DNA from: Ceratopteris richardii
Lineage: Eukaryota; Streptophyta; Polypodiopsida; Polypodiales; Pteridaceae
Assembly (NCBI GenBank): GCA_020310875.1
Contig: CM035413.1
Span: 189,597,404 to 189,661,403 of the forward strand
Direction: 5' to 3'
Length of the DNA: 64,000 nucleotides
Each line of letters opens with the position of its first letter. Position 1 is the first letter of the stretch. The notes beneath the pieces are model-generated. The model was not told the origin of the DNA. It worked only from the letters and a program-made list of their open reading frames with translations, and did not search any database. Below, piece after piece: positions 43,741 through 53,691 of the stretch. The position numbers and the translations under genes were made by a program.

Positions 43741-44804
43741 AAGCGCTGGATATGCTCATATGCACCAGCCGCAGTGAAAATGGAGGATTCTGATTAGTAC
43801 CGACGTCTTTTGTCAGATCCAGAAGTCGTAGTACGTCTTTTCCCTCGCTTCTCGCATACAATTCAGAAATCTGCTTCACTCTTCCTTTGTTCTTTAGCAA
43901 CCTCGAATGGTCTACTTCCGAATTCTTCGGCTTCATTACTGTGTTTTTCGTTTCATGGAATCTTCATCGTCTTTTTCTGTCTATTCTTTCTTTGCTTTCG
44001 CATTACTCGCTTTATTTTTTCTGTAATCTTATAAGCTCATCTACTTTTTGTCGCTTCAGTTTTCTGCTTCGACGTTGCCTCCTCCAGAATCAGATGTACC
44101 CACAAAGTAATTCGAAATTTTACCCACTCTACCTTACGAGGTAGAATCTCACTTTATTTTTTCAGTGCACAAGAAAGAATTCTTTTGCGCATCTTGAATG
44201 TCTAGTACGATCAGTTTCCTGCCACATTTACTTCAAGTACCTTTGTATCTACTTCTTCAGTTGCTCTTCAATGCATTGTGCAAATGGCTTCCTCGTTTGT
44301 GTCACATCTAAAGGCTTTATATTTGCTGTCTTAACTGTCCTTTAATGTACGGCTGCCAGTACATTTCACGTGAAGGAGCTTTGTATTTGATTCCTCCTTA
44401 TAAGTCTCACCACGTTTTCTTATCGTTGATCTTATCGTTAAGTTGAGGATGCATTGTTTTTCTTTTCTGGAACAAACAAAAAAAATGTAATAGTGAACAG
44501 CTTTTACAAATGGAAACAAGCGTGCTATCACATAGTGCATTAGAGTCACAAGGGCTATCAAACGGTAAACACTATACAAAATCTTACTAGTAAGTACTAT
44601 CACTGGAGACATCACCTTCTTCGGAGCTTGACTAAGATGGCAACAATAGAACCTTTTTGAAGCCTGAGGCTGGTGTGCAGTTTCAAGACTTTGCATGACT
44701 CAAATTCCTTCGAAGCTTCCTCAACAATCTCCATTTCTTGGATTAAAACGTGTTTAGAAGAAGAAGATAAATCAGGAATCGCCGAAATGTTTTCAACATT
44801 AGTC
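43741..44804. other. Spacer between LINE2 and a copia LTR
   Basis: Pyrimidine-rich first 400 bp (TTTTCTG, CTTCTTC runs), then AT-rich sequence. The small frames here show no family motif. Bases 43,865-43,980 weakly resemble 38,520-38,629. From about 44,700 the sequence may be copia leader beside the LTR, but no primer site is recognisable. Confidence 0.35.
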
Positions 44805-45034
44805 TGTTGGGGTTTGAGATCTGCGAAAGCACACGAATAGCTCAAGGAAGAAGGAGAAGCTTGAAGCACAAGACAACATTGAATAAGTGATCAAGTGAAT
44901 GTACAAGAATAAGTAACTCTTTAGAGCTATAGCCATATATACAAGTCGAGAGGAGAAAACCTCCCAAAGAAGGGAAAAAGTGCTCTAATGGTCCTAAGTG
45001 TGTTTACACATATCACTACCAAAATATATCAAGA
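44805..45034 (-). repeat. Copia LTR of the CopB family, solo or 3' end
   Basis: 230 bp, TGTTGGGGTTTGAGATC...ATATATCAAGA, matching the CopA/CopB LTRs throughout. The next bases AATCCCCTTGGGAATGATT match the internal sequence beside the CopB 3' LTR (AATCACCCTTGGGAGTGAT), so a few bases of 3' interior survive and this is a truncated 3' LTR end rather than a clean solo LTR. Confidence 0.85.
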
Positions 45035-45342
45035 AATCCCCTTGGGAATGATTCTAGATGAAAGATGGATCTACCAATCGAATACTAGGAAGCATATGTA
45101 TCTCAAAAAGTTACGCTGATTTTCAAATGGATTTTGTACCCATTAATTACACAACTCATGGAAGTGCAAGCAGCATTTGAGTTGGAAGGTTGCAAAGGTA
45201 AGCACGCTAGGGTAGAATCAAAGTAAGTGAGGGAGATAACACCCTTAGATTTTGAATTGATGCATGGCCTCCTCAATTTCACCTTGATAGAGCAACTAAA
45301 GGATCAACCAATTGTGCATCAAAAATAGGATACACTAGTAAG

Positions 45343-45639
45343 TGAAGTAATTCGATGGCAATGCACCACAGTGCGCTCTCCTTCTCGAGAGCTCCACGAC
45401 GATATGCTTAGTGTAGAAAATCGAGCTCGTAAGGCCGCACATAGTACTTTGCACAAATGCTACAGAATACACAGAAAACACAGTACATAGGGAGCACAAA
45501 GATAGACTTCTTAGGTCTTACAAATGTGGTCGAACTTACAGTCCATGACTGACTAGGCCACTATATGCTTTATTAAAGAACATATACAAGGAAGTGTTTG
45601 GTGGCCATTTGGCCTTTCACATGGACACTAACGGTAACA
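45343..45639 (-). repeat. CopC 3' LTR with adjoining polypurine tract
   Basis: 297 bp, TGAAGTAATT...ACGGTAACA. On -, the bases just before it are TTTAGTGGGAGAT (45,640-45,652), the polypurine tract typical of many plant copia elements. Confidence 0.92.
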
Positions 45640-45823
45640 ATCTCCCACTAAAGGCCAATATGACCAAAGTAACTATGGGAAAAAAATAAAGAATGATAAA
45701 GAATACTTGAGTGTAAGTATACAAACTATATCTCCCACCCGATGGGCATGTTACACAAAGTACAAGTGACTGTGTAAGATCAAGAATCAAGTAACCACCG
45801 TCAAGTGACAATAGTGTCAAAAG

Positions 45824-46400
45824 CTAATCTACAACATTATCTCGAGTGTGAACCTTCTCAAGAATAATGCGCTCAATGGCTAAGAAATCTCTAATGAAAT
45901 GATACCTCACCTCAAGGTGCTTGTTCTTTGCATGATAGACCGGATTCTTAGCCAAAGCAATGGCACTCTGACTATCAGTGAGCAAGGGAGGTACATGCTC
46001 AGGTAAACCCATATCACAATCAAGACAAGAAAGCCATATTGCTTCCTTACATGCCTCACTTGCTGCAACATACTTTTCTTCTGTGGTGGAAACAATTGTA
46101 GCTTCTTGAAGACAAGATCTCCAAGAGATAGCACCTCGAGCAAAATGAAAAATGTACCCTGATGTAGACTTAGGATTTTCTACACAACCAGCATAGTCAG
46201 AATCTATGTAACCAATAATGGATGCTATCCCTCTAGCTAAGTATAGACACTTGTTCTTAGCGCCACTTAGATATCTCAAAATCATCTTGACTGCTTCCCA
46301 ATGTTTCTTTCCAGGATTAGATATATATCTACTAACAACTCCCACTGCAAATGCAATGTCTGGTCTTGTAGCTACCATAGCGTACATGAGACTACCAATA
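45824..46400 (-). pseudogene. CopC RT C-terminus and RNase H
   Basis: The open frame 45,824-46,387 has YAMVATRPDIAFAVGVVSRY, KHWEAVKMILRYLSGAKN, IGYIDSDYAGCVENPKSTSG (first catalytic Asp), EEKYVAASEACKEAIW (Glu), TDSQSAIALAKNPVYHAKNKH (third Asp) and HLEVRYHFIRD. The RNase H domain appears complete to ILEKVHTRDNVVD. Confidence 0.87.
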
Positions 46401-47130
46401 GCAGACTAGTAGGGAATTCTTGTCATGAATTCCTTTTCCTCATCTGATTTGGGGAAATCATCCTTGCTCATTTTCACATATGTGGATAAAGGTGTACTCA
46501 GTGCCTTTCCACCCTACATATTGAACCGGTGAAGCACTTTGGATATGTACTCACTTTGAGATAAGTATATGCATCTTTTACTCCTATCACAAGTAATACA
46601 CATGCCAAGAATATGTTTGGCATCCCCCAAATCCTTCATATGAAATGTCTGACTCAACTTCTTTTTTAGAATTGAGAAATCATAAGAAGACTTCCCAACA
46701 ATCAACATATCATCGACATAAAGTATCAAGCATATCAAGCTACCATTAGAGCATCTCTTTGTGTGTAGAGATAATGATCCTCATTGCTTCGAGAATAGCC
46801 TTGAGATTTCATAAAAGCATCAAACTTTTGGTATCATTGTCTAGGGGACTGTTTAAGTCCATACAAGCTCTTCTTAAACTTACAAACTAGACTGAATTTC
46901 CTTGCCAGGAACTACATAACCCTCTGGTTGTTCCATATAGATCTCATCTATATGATCCCCATGCAAGAAAGGAGTTTTCACATCCATTTGGACTAGCTCT
47001 AAGTCCTCCATTGCAACGAATCCAAGCAACATGCGTAGGGTACTCCTCTTGACCACTAGAGAGAAGATTTCCTCAAAATCGACACCATGTTGTTTCTTAA
47101 AACCATTTGCAATGAGTCGTGGTTTATACT
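46401..47130 (-). pseudogene. CopC reverse transcriptase
   Basis: On -: YKPRLIANGFKKQHGVDFEEIFS, LELVQMDVKTPFLHGD and IYMEQPEGYVV (46,900-47,130), then after a frame break and about 140 degenerate bases LILYVDDMLIVGKS with the catalytic YVDD at about 46,706-46,717, KDLGDAKHILGM, and ISKVLHRFNM. All copia RT landmarks except the YGLKQ region are readable. Confidence 0.85.
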
Positions 47131-47640
47131 TTGGAGAATAGTTGTGCAAAATGTATCCCATGATGATGGAAGGGTGCATAACAACAATACTACTTTCATT
47201 TCATTGTCTGAATCCATTTTCTGAGCTCGTAACTGGGAGAATATAGCATGAATCTCATTTAGATGAGTAGCAACACTATTTGTGTCCTTGATGCGAAGGT
47301 CATATAATTTTCTCATTAGATACACTTTATTTGATGCCATCTCCTTTTCATATGTATTGCATAATTTCTTCCAAAGCTCCTCTGCACTTTCACAGTCTAA
47401 TACTTTAAAGTAAACATTATCTTCTAGGTGCAAGGGAATGGTAGACTTCGCCATTTCATCTAACTCATCCCAATCATCTTCATCCATGTTAGTAGGCTTC
47501 TTTGAAATCCCATTTATTGGCTTCCATTACCTCCTTTGAATTAGCACATCTTTAATCTGATTCTTCCATAGAGCAAAGTTTGTGCCATCAAATCTTTGGA
47601 TCTCAAAATGGTCTTTGCCCTACAAGTTATAGCTCCTCCT
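47131..47640 (-). pseudogene. gag: CopC gag, N-terminal half
   Basis: FDGTNFALWKNQIKDVL (47,540-47,590) opens the UBN2-type copia gag, continuing after a stop and frame change as MDEDDWDELDEMAKSTIPLHL, AEELWKKLCNTYEKEMASNK, LYDLRIKDTNSVATHLNEI and LLCTLPSSWDTF. At about 47,130 it runs directly into the RT sequence, so the zinc knuckle, protease and integrase are deleted. Confidence 0.82.
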
Positions 47641-47799
47641 CGGAACATTGGCACTAGACCGTCATCCACCAGATATGCCTGAGACCGCTGATGCCATGAT
47701 GGTAGAGAACTGAATAGAATGATAATGGAGCTAGAAAAGTCCAAACACCAACAAATAAGTGTATCAAAGAGTAAGTCGACCACTATATAGTGGACTAAA

Positions 47800-48758
47800 C
47801 CAAAAATCTATAAAAATTTTGCCAGAGTATCCTCTGCAAAATGAGCATATGAACAATGTCAAAATATCATAAAACGGCAAGTACTGACATGTTTACCCGC
47901 ATAGTGAATCACTCACTCCACTACATATAATCAATTACCCAATAGAAGCTAGCTAGGCTTATCGAGCACCTATGAAAAACTATCATACATCTCCTATGGT
48001 GAGGTTGGGTAAGTCTTCCACCTCCATCACCAAAGAGAACCTGCCATCTGGGTGTCTCACAGCTAAGAAAACCCCAGCATGATGCTCTTTTTCAAACATA
48101 AAAGGCTTTATGCAAGAACATAAGTGCTATATCAATTACCACATGGACGTACATAAGCGGTATCCATAGGAGCATACATGGTGTATGTGCTCAATATATG
48201 TAGTAAAATGATACTAAACGGCTGAATGTAGAGCCCAAAAACTAGCCAACAACACCTGCAAGTGTCTGACAACTCTGATGTTTTAGGCTCAAAAGACCTG
48301 CATAAATTTGCAGCAACTGCTCGCACCGAAACTGAAAAGCTTTCAAGAAACCAATAGTTTTACGAGTGTGGCTGAGAACATAGCCCCAAAGGTCGATATC
48401 TATTGTTAGAGAAGTACAAAGAACACTCTTCTTGATGTTCGATGGACCTGTGTGAAGAGAACTATGTGCAAAAGTACTCCAAAATGGCTCTCCAAAAGAC
48501 ACCCAAAGATGCTTCAAAAATAGGCTTTGAAAGCAAAGAATGAAACTGGGATGGATGACCTCCAGGGAAGTACAGGGAACCTCTATCTTCCTTGATCGTT
48601 GAGGTCCCTCGTGCATAGCCAACTCCACCAACGGTGTCTTCAGTGAATCAGGTGACAAGGTGTGCCAAGGTATATGCCTTGGTCCCCCCTTAGTCGAAAG
48701 CCTTGGGGGGGTGCTCGCTTTGCTTGCACAAATGGAACACAACTTTTTGCATCAAACT
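47800..48758 (-). other. CopC long 5' leader
   Basis: About 1 kb between gag and primer site. Its right end (48,540-48,770: GGGATGGATGACC, CTCTATCTTCCTTGATCGTTG, CCAAGGTATATGCCTTGG) repeats at 49,440-49,652 next to another LTR of the same family, so it is genuine element sequence. No gene is recognised. Confidence 0.6.
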
Positions 48759-48770
48759 GCTTTGATACCA
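48759..48770 (-). other. CopC primer-binding site (tRNA-iMet)
   Basis: On -, TGGTATCAAAGC, one mismatch from the TGGTATCAGAGC complement of initiator-Met tRNA, one base inside the LTR. Confidence 0.87.
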
Positions 48771-48771
48771 G

Positions 48772-49068
48772 TGAAGTAATTCAATGGCGATGCACCATAG
48801 TGCACTCTCCTCCACGAGAGCTCGATGAAGATATGCTTAGTGTAGGAAACCGAGTTCATATGGCCGCACATAGTACTTTTCATGGATGTTGTAGAATACA
48901 CAGAAAACACAGTACACATGGAGCAGGAAGATAGACTTCTTAGGTCTTACAAATGTAGTTAAAATTACAATATGTGACTGAACAGGCCGCTATATGTTTT
49001 ATTGAAGAACATATACAAGGAAGTGTCCGGTGGCCATTTGGCCTTTCACATGGACACTAACGGTAACA
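48772..49068 (-). repeat. CopC 5' LTR
   Basis: 297 bp, TGAAGTAATTCAATGG...CTAACGGTAACA, followed by GTTAG, the right target duplication. Confidence 0.92.
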
Positions 49069-49424
49069 GTTAGCAGGACAGACACTCAACCCAAGGTGAA
49101 ACTAAAAGAGGGAGCTTCCCCCTTGACATCTATAAATGACAAGTGGGCACATAGGATGATGATGGCCATAGGACGTAGAATCAATGGATTGAAGTTTTAC
49201 GAGTTTAGCAAAAAAATGGATGATGATCGAGATGTTCATGTTTATTTGCTTGATAAATAATATAACCTACTGGAAGGTGGGTAGGATGATTCTTAGAAGT
49301 TTTGAATGTTCCATGTAATGTTGGTTAGTAAAGCAATCTAATGGCTAATCCACCACAACATATGAGGGACATATCGGGCCTTATACTAGCATAAATACAT
49401 AGGTTCAAGTCAGACCAGACATAT

Positions 49425-49897
49425 CTAGGGGAAACAATACTGGGATGGGTGACCTCCCAAGAATAATCGAGAACCTCTATCTTCCTTGATCATTGCGGTC
49501 CTCCCTCGTGCGTAGCGAACGACACCAACGGTGACTTCGGTGATGCACATGACAAGGTATGCCAAGGTCTATACCTTGGTCGTCGCCTTAGTCGAAAACC
49601 TTGAGGGGGTGCGAGCGAACATAACTTTTGCATCAAACTTCTCTAATACCAGTGAAGTAATTTGATGGCAATGCACCATAGTGCGCTCTCCTTCTCGAGA
49701 GTTCCACAATGATATGCTTAGTGTAGAAAATTGAGCTCGTAAGGCCGCACACAGCACTTCACATAGATGATGCAGAATACACAAAAAACACAATACACAG
49801 GGAGCACGAAGATAGACTTCTTAGGTCTTACAAATGCGATCGAACTTATAGTTCGTGATTGACCACGCCACTATATGTTTTATTAAAGAACATATAC
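49425..49897 (-). repeat. Second CopC-family leader and truncated 5' LTR
   Basis: Bases 49,425-49,652 match the CopC leader end, including a degenerate primer site CTAATACCAG. The LTR starts TGAAGTAATT at 49,653 and ends at CATATAC (49,897), about 50 bases short of the full 297 bp. A separate, truncated insertion of the same family. Confidence 0.8.
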
Positions 49898-50500
49898 TGA
49901 TGGTATAAGCATCGGTATGTCCCCAGGCAAAAGTATCAGTATAAGTATCCGTATGTCTCTAGACATACCAATGCTCATATTGTTGCCTATATCCACGACC
50001 ATATCTGCAAAATTATTTGTGTGTTGTTTCTTATTGCAACAACATACCATGTTGTTGTATAGCAAAAGGCAATACTCTCTGCCTCGAAAAATGATTATAT
50101 GTGATATGCATTCTAGTGATTTCCGATTTAGGTTTTAGATGACTAACAACCAAAATATAATTTGATAAAGCAAAAAGCAATATTCCATAAATAAACCATG
50201 TACAAATTAAAAGAGATATATACTCCATAAATGAACCATGTACAAAAGTGTGCCAAATAACTGCTATATATAGGCCAAATACAAAATGTGAAAACCCACT
50301 ACCATATATGAACCAAATATAAAATTGTGGTGCACCACTGCCATATATGAGCCAAATACAAAATTCTGGCACACCACTACCATACACATGTCCAAACGGA
50401 TCAAAACATCTACATCTATAGTCATTCAACAAAGCATAGTCATGAAATGAGATTAGGACATGATATTTATAAACATAAACTAAAAAATACAAAACCAAGT
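49898..50500. other. Unassigned stretch with short tandem repeats
   Basis: Two imperfect repeat sets: GCATCGGTATGTC/GTATCCGTATGTC near 49,908-49,955, and about 45-bp units of CCATATATGAGCCAAATACAA type at 50,270-50,400. The repeats generate a periodic YGSG-IW frame on - (50,031-50,498) that I regard as a by-product, not a gene. Confidence 0.45.
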
Positions 50501-51363
50501 TTATACGCTCACCTCATCATAGATGCTCCCATGAAATGACTGCATTATATCCCTCCAAGTCCTCCAAGAGTGCAACCAATCAATGATGATATCCATAAGC
50601 CATCTTTGCTCGTTTCCAAAGATGACCCACTACCAACTCCTACAATAAATATGCAAAGTGTTAGATAAACATACATGGCATGCTTAACACATGCAAATTC
50701 AATCATCAAAATGATATTTACAAACCCATGAGGCATAGTATCATAACTATTGCTCCCCAAATATGATGCTCTGACCATATGTAGACATGTGTGCACTACA
50801 TCTCATTGATGACGATATTGGTCAGGAGTCCACTATTGCTCATTGTGAATCATCTCCCACTCCTCAGCATCTAGCCATATAGGCTTTAGTAAGCCTCCTT
50901 TGAAATTGTCACGAGTCTCTGATCATCCATGGGATATCACCTCATGCACCATGTGTTGAATCCACTCTCAACTCACAAAAAGGCACACAAGTGCTGGCCA
51001 GTACTTGTGATAAATCATCTCTATAATAAAAAATTTTTTATCCTTGTCCTCTTCACTCCAGTCCACCATGACAGTGTCCAAACTATATGAAGACAAATGT
51101 CATATGTGATGATGCATGGTCTTTCTAGCTGCATCCATCAATGGAGCTCTATCATGTATACAATAAACCTTGGAGTTGTCATGGTCATGAGCATCCAAAG
51201 GTGTACATGGTGTAGTATGTGGCGTACTTGCATGTGAGGTACTCCCTTTAGGAGTAGAAGTGGATGACATAATGTCTGTTGCACTACCTCCATAACATCC
51301 ATCTCCTCTAGAGCTACCTGTAGATCCACATCTAGAACCTGCTCCTCTAGAGAATGACCTCAA
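50500..51363 (-). pseudogene. Possible DNA-transposon protein remnant
   Basis: On -, degenerate frames read EEDKDKKFFIIEMIYHKYWP (about 51,000-51,050), EWIQHMVHEVISHG, then SETRDNFKGG, IWLDAEEWEMIHNEQ and WTPDQYRHQ (50,800-50,930), with 51,100-51,363 open (Ser/Gly/Thr-rich). The W-x-EEW-x(6)-W-TP layout recalls the plant transposase domain of CACTA ORF1-like proteins. No terminal inverted repeats or CACTA ends were found, so this is tentative. Confidence 0.3.
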
Positions 51364-51389
51364 TCAATGGGATGGATAGGATGGGGAAT

Positions 51390-51427
51390 CACCTGTATCA
51401 CATTGAGATGTCAATGTGATACAGGTG
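51390..51427. other. Perfect 17-bp hairpin
   Basis: CACCTGTATCACATTGA, loop GATG, then the exact reverse complement. A perfect stem is unexpected in decayed surroundings. It lies between the possible transposase remnant and the 3' end of the GyB coding region. No flanking polypurine or LTR edge is visible. Confidence 0.8.
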
Positions 51428-51644
51428 GTCATGGAGGATTCATAAAGCCACAAGTACCTGCAGCAGTAGTTATTGATGCAAGAGAATCCAAGCCCACACA
51501 CTTGAATGATTAGCATATTTATCATGGAGTCTTATATGATCAATTCCCTGTAAAATCAATTACATTTACCTTTCTAGAAGAACCTTACTTCCATGAGGAG
51601 TTAGGAAGCATCAAATCTTGATTCATTTGGATATATCTTATAGT
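51428..51644. other. Sequence 3' of GyB coding region
   Basis: No gene seen. A 3' LTR of GyB would be expected here or further left. I could not find a second copy of the 56,773-57,030 LTR segment, so the 3' end of GyB is probably truncated. Confidence 0.4.
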
Positions 51645-52585
51645 TTAGGATTTACTTTTAGGTGAACATTTTGAATTTGAATTCAAAAGATTGGCTCCAA
51701 ACTCAACTATATGATGACCTCGAGCAAGTCCTGACAGATGAGGTTCCTTGACATTCTTGAAAGTCCTGAAGGTGACCAACATGAGTTCAAAAATTTTAAG
51801 GCACATTTGGGCCATGACATCTGGTACATTTTTAAACCTGACCCCCCAATGCCGAATCGTCGAGATCATATATCCTATGGTAGGTTGGCCTTTAGGTGGT
51901 GCTAAGTAGACATAATTGAGCCATTTCTCGCATCCTTTGGTTGTCAACACAATTTTTGTGTATTCCAGCCACGACCTTCTTCGAAATACAGGGTAGTAGC
52001 ATGGGTTGTATTTGATGTACAAAGGCATGTTATTCCATGTTCTTACCATCTCTGGGGAGGTTTCCAGTAGACGAATCCTCCACATCGGTTGATGTATATT
52101 GCCCTGCTTGGCACTTGCTTGGATGTCGTCCAGTGCAAACTGTGTAGCCGAGGTTGGTTCTTTTGAGGTGTGGTCCTTGATTTCGGTGTTGTAGTCCGCC
52201 ATTAAGCCACAGAAAGGAACATACAAATCGTCGGATGTGCCGATCCACCTATGATGGGAGAGGTTTCGAAAGTACTCCGATTTTATAACTACCTCTTCCA
52301 AACGTGACATTGATGCTATCTGAACTGCCACTCTATCATCATGGGTTGTGGCCACTTTCTCTAACCTCCATTCAGGAGCCTCTATCTCGATGGTGTCCAT
52401 GCCCTCTTCTGTTTGCTTGCCCCCTGGTGCAGGCATGGGAACGTATGGATCTTCGAATTCGGGTGTGAACCGATTCATAGAAGATGTGACTGGCTCCGTA
52501 CAGCTAGGCACATAGGCTTCCTGGGCAGGAAGGCTTTCTCTTTCACTTGCCTTGTCCTTCTGTTGAGAGGCGGGTTCCTTTTTTG
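51645..52585 (-). CDS. GyB unrecognised C-terminal domain (288-residue open frame)
   Basis: Open from 52,511 to 51,645 and in frame with the upstream linker 52,587-53,177, from which only one TAA (about 52,584) separates it. It was therefore made as the end of the gag polyprotein. A Pro/Glu-rich lead (EDPYVPMPAPGG) is followed by APEWRLEKVA, HRWIGTSDDLYVPFCGLMADY, QPMWRIRLLETSPEMVRTW, YNPCYYPVFRRRSWLEYTK, GCEKWLNYVYLAPPKGQP and IRHWGVRFKNVPDVMAQM. It is rich in Trp and aromatic residues and looks globular. I recognise no family. GyA has its protease at this position. Confidence 0.5.
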
Positions 52586-52586
52586 A

Positions 52587-53177
52587 TTATGCAATCAGCC
52601 TCTCTATTCTTATGGTCTGAGCCAATTGCACCATCTTAGCACAAATTTTAGTTCGTTCAAGCTCTAATTCTGCTCTAGGGTAGCACTTTCCATGATCAGT
52701 TACGTTTGGCCCATCTTGGATTCTGGCGTGATATGCTTTAAGCATCATGTTTAGGTCCTCGGGAGTGGGATCTACTAGGACTGATCCTACTCTAGGGGGT
52801 GGTGGGATTAGGTGAGGCGGGTTGGAAAGTGGCGGGTCGGATGGAGATGGGAATGGTGGTGGTGGGGTAGTGTGAGAGGGAGTTTGAGATGTGAGTTCGG
52901 TTATCCTGGCTCTCGTTTCTCTTAGGCTTTCCTCAAGTTCACTCATTTTCTTTGCCCATTGTCTTTTCATTCTTTCACGACTATCTCTCCAAGCTCTAGT
53001 CCTTTTCTTTGTCATGCTCTCTGTTTCACTAACATCTGAGCTCTTTTCCTGGCCTACGCTTGGGTTCTGTTGCAAGGCTTGGGCTCTAGTGATCACTTGC
53101 ACTGGTGTAGTGGACGTCACACTTCTTGTGGAGTCTACAACTAATCCTACGACATTGATAGGAGTGATTTTTGGCAT
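52587..53177 (-). pseudogene. GyB gag linker: basic coiled coil and Pro-rich spacer
   Basis: Open 197-codon frame: PKITPINVVG, VQVITRAQALQQ, a Lys/Arg/Glu coiled coil (RERMKRQWAKKMSELEESLR), a Pro-rich spacer (TPPPPFPSPSDPP), then EDLNMMLKAYHARI, YPRAELELERTKICAKM. Collinear with GyA 3,061-3,600. A single TAA separates it from the 288-residue domain. Confidence 0.6.
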
Positions 53178-53690
53178 ATTATTAGGTTTCTTTGGGCAGT
53201 CTCATAAAAGATGATCCTTTCCACACTCCTGGCAATAGCCTTGAATTGTCACTGACTGGGGTTGTGTAGGTGGAGGTAAGGGGCAATCACGAATGAGGTG
53301 ATCTCCCTGACATCTCTAGCATGGTCCTCTAGGGAATGGGGGTCTTACCTGCCTAGGTTGGGGTCTACAGTTGGGGTTTGCGTACATGAAATTAGCATAC
53401 TCTGGCTCCCAATTAGGTTCACTCGGCTCCTCACTATAGTAGGACTCACCATGTTCAGAAGATTGCATGTAGTAAGCCTGGGAACTATCGATATGTGTAG
53501 AATCAAAGCTATGGTGAGTGGGATCACTTTCTGAAATTAATGGTGTTACTGGGACTACAACTCTATTCAGGTTCTCTTCTGCAGCTGCATATTTTACTGG
53601 GATCACATTAGTAGGAGCAGGTGGTTGTTGTGCTAGCACTCGCTGGGGTCTCAGTTGGGCCTGATATTGCAGTTGGTAATTTTGCTGAGG
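53178..53690 (-). pseudogene. GyB zinc knuckles 2 and 3 and Tyr/Glu-rich region
   Basis: 53,316-53,639 codes a Tyr/Glu/Asn-rich stretch (YYMQSSEHGESYY) matching GyA 2,680-2,890. Knuckle 2 reads C-stop-RCQGDHLIRDC (TAG at about 53,313). Knuckle 3 reads CQECGKDHLL-stop-DC, where the TGA (about 53,205) is a CGA change by CpG deamination; GyA has Arg there. Confidence 0.65.
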
Positions 53691-53691
53691 C

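Larger units (their letters stand above)
45343..49068 (-). mobile_element. CopC: Ty1/copia element lacking protease and integrase
   Basis: LTRs of 297 bp at 45,343-45,639 and 48,772-49,068 (about 35-40 differences by eye), flanked by GTAAG/GTTAG, a 5-bp target duplication with one change. A primer site lies beside the right LTR and a polypurine tract beside the left, so it reads on -. The internal region has a gag N-terminal half joined directly to RT and RNase H. At 3.7 kb it is a deletion derivative of a different copia family from CopB. Confidence 0.92.
45180..49260 (+). pseudogene. Unrecognised reading frame split by CopC
   Basis: Removing CopC and one target copy joins 45,342 to 49,074 in a single + frame. 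It runs from about 45,180 (LEGCKGKHARVESK) through EITPLDFELMHGLLNFTLIEQ, crosses the CopC site, and continues QDRHSTQ-like, KLKEGASPL and INDKWAHRMMMAIGRRINGLK to a TAA at 49,258. Two stops lie within. The joined frame suggests the target was itself a decayed coding sequence, probably another element. No family recognised; only 45,180-45,342 and 49,069-49,260 belong to it. Confidence 0.35.

Noticed and set aside
43362-43793. Plus-strand frame of 143 codons
   Set aside because: Antisense of the GC-rich start of LINE2 ORF1, which has clear domain support on the other strand.
50031-50498. 155-codon minus frame with YGSG repeats
   Set aside because: The periodicity is that of the 45-bp DNA repeats, and the rest lacks protein-like composition.
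51390-51427. Bacterial-type intrinsic terminator
   Set aside because: The stem is not followed by a T-run and the sequence is plant nuclear.
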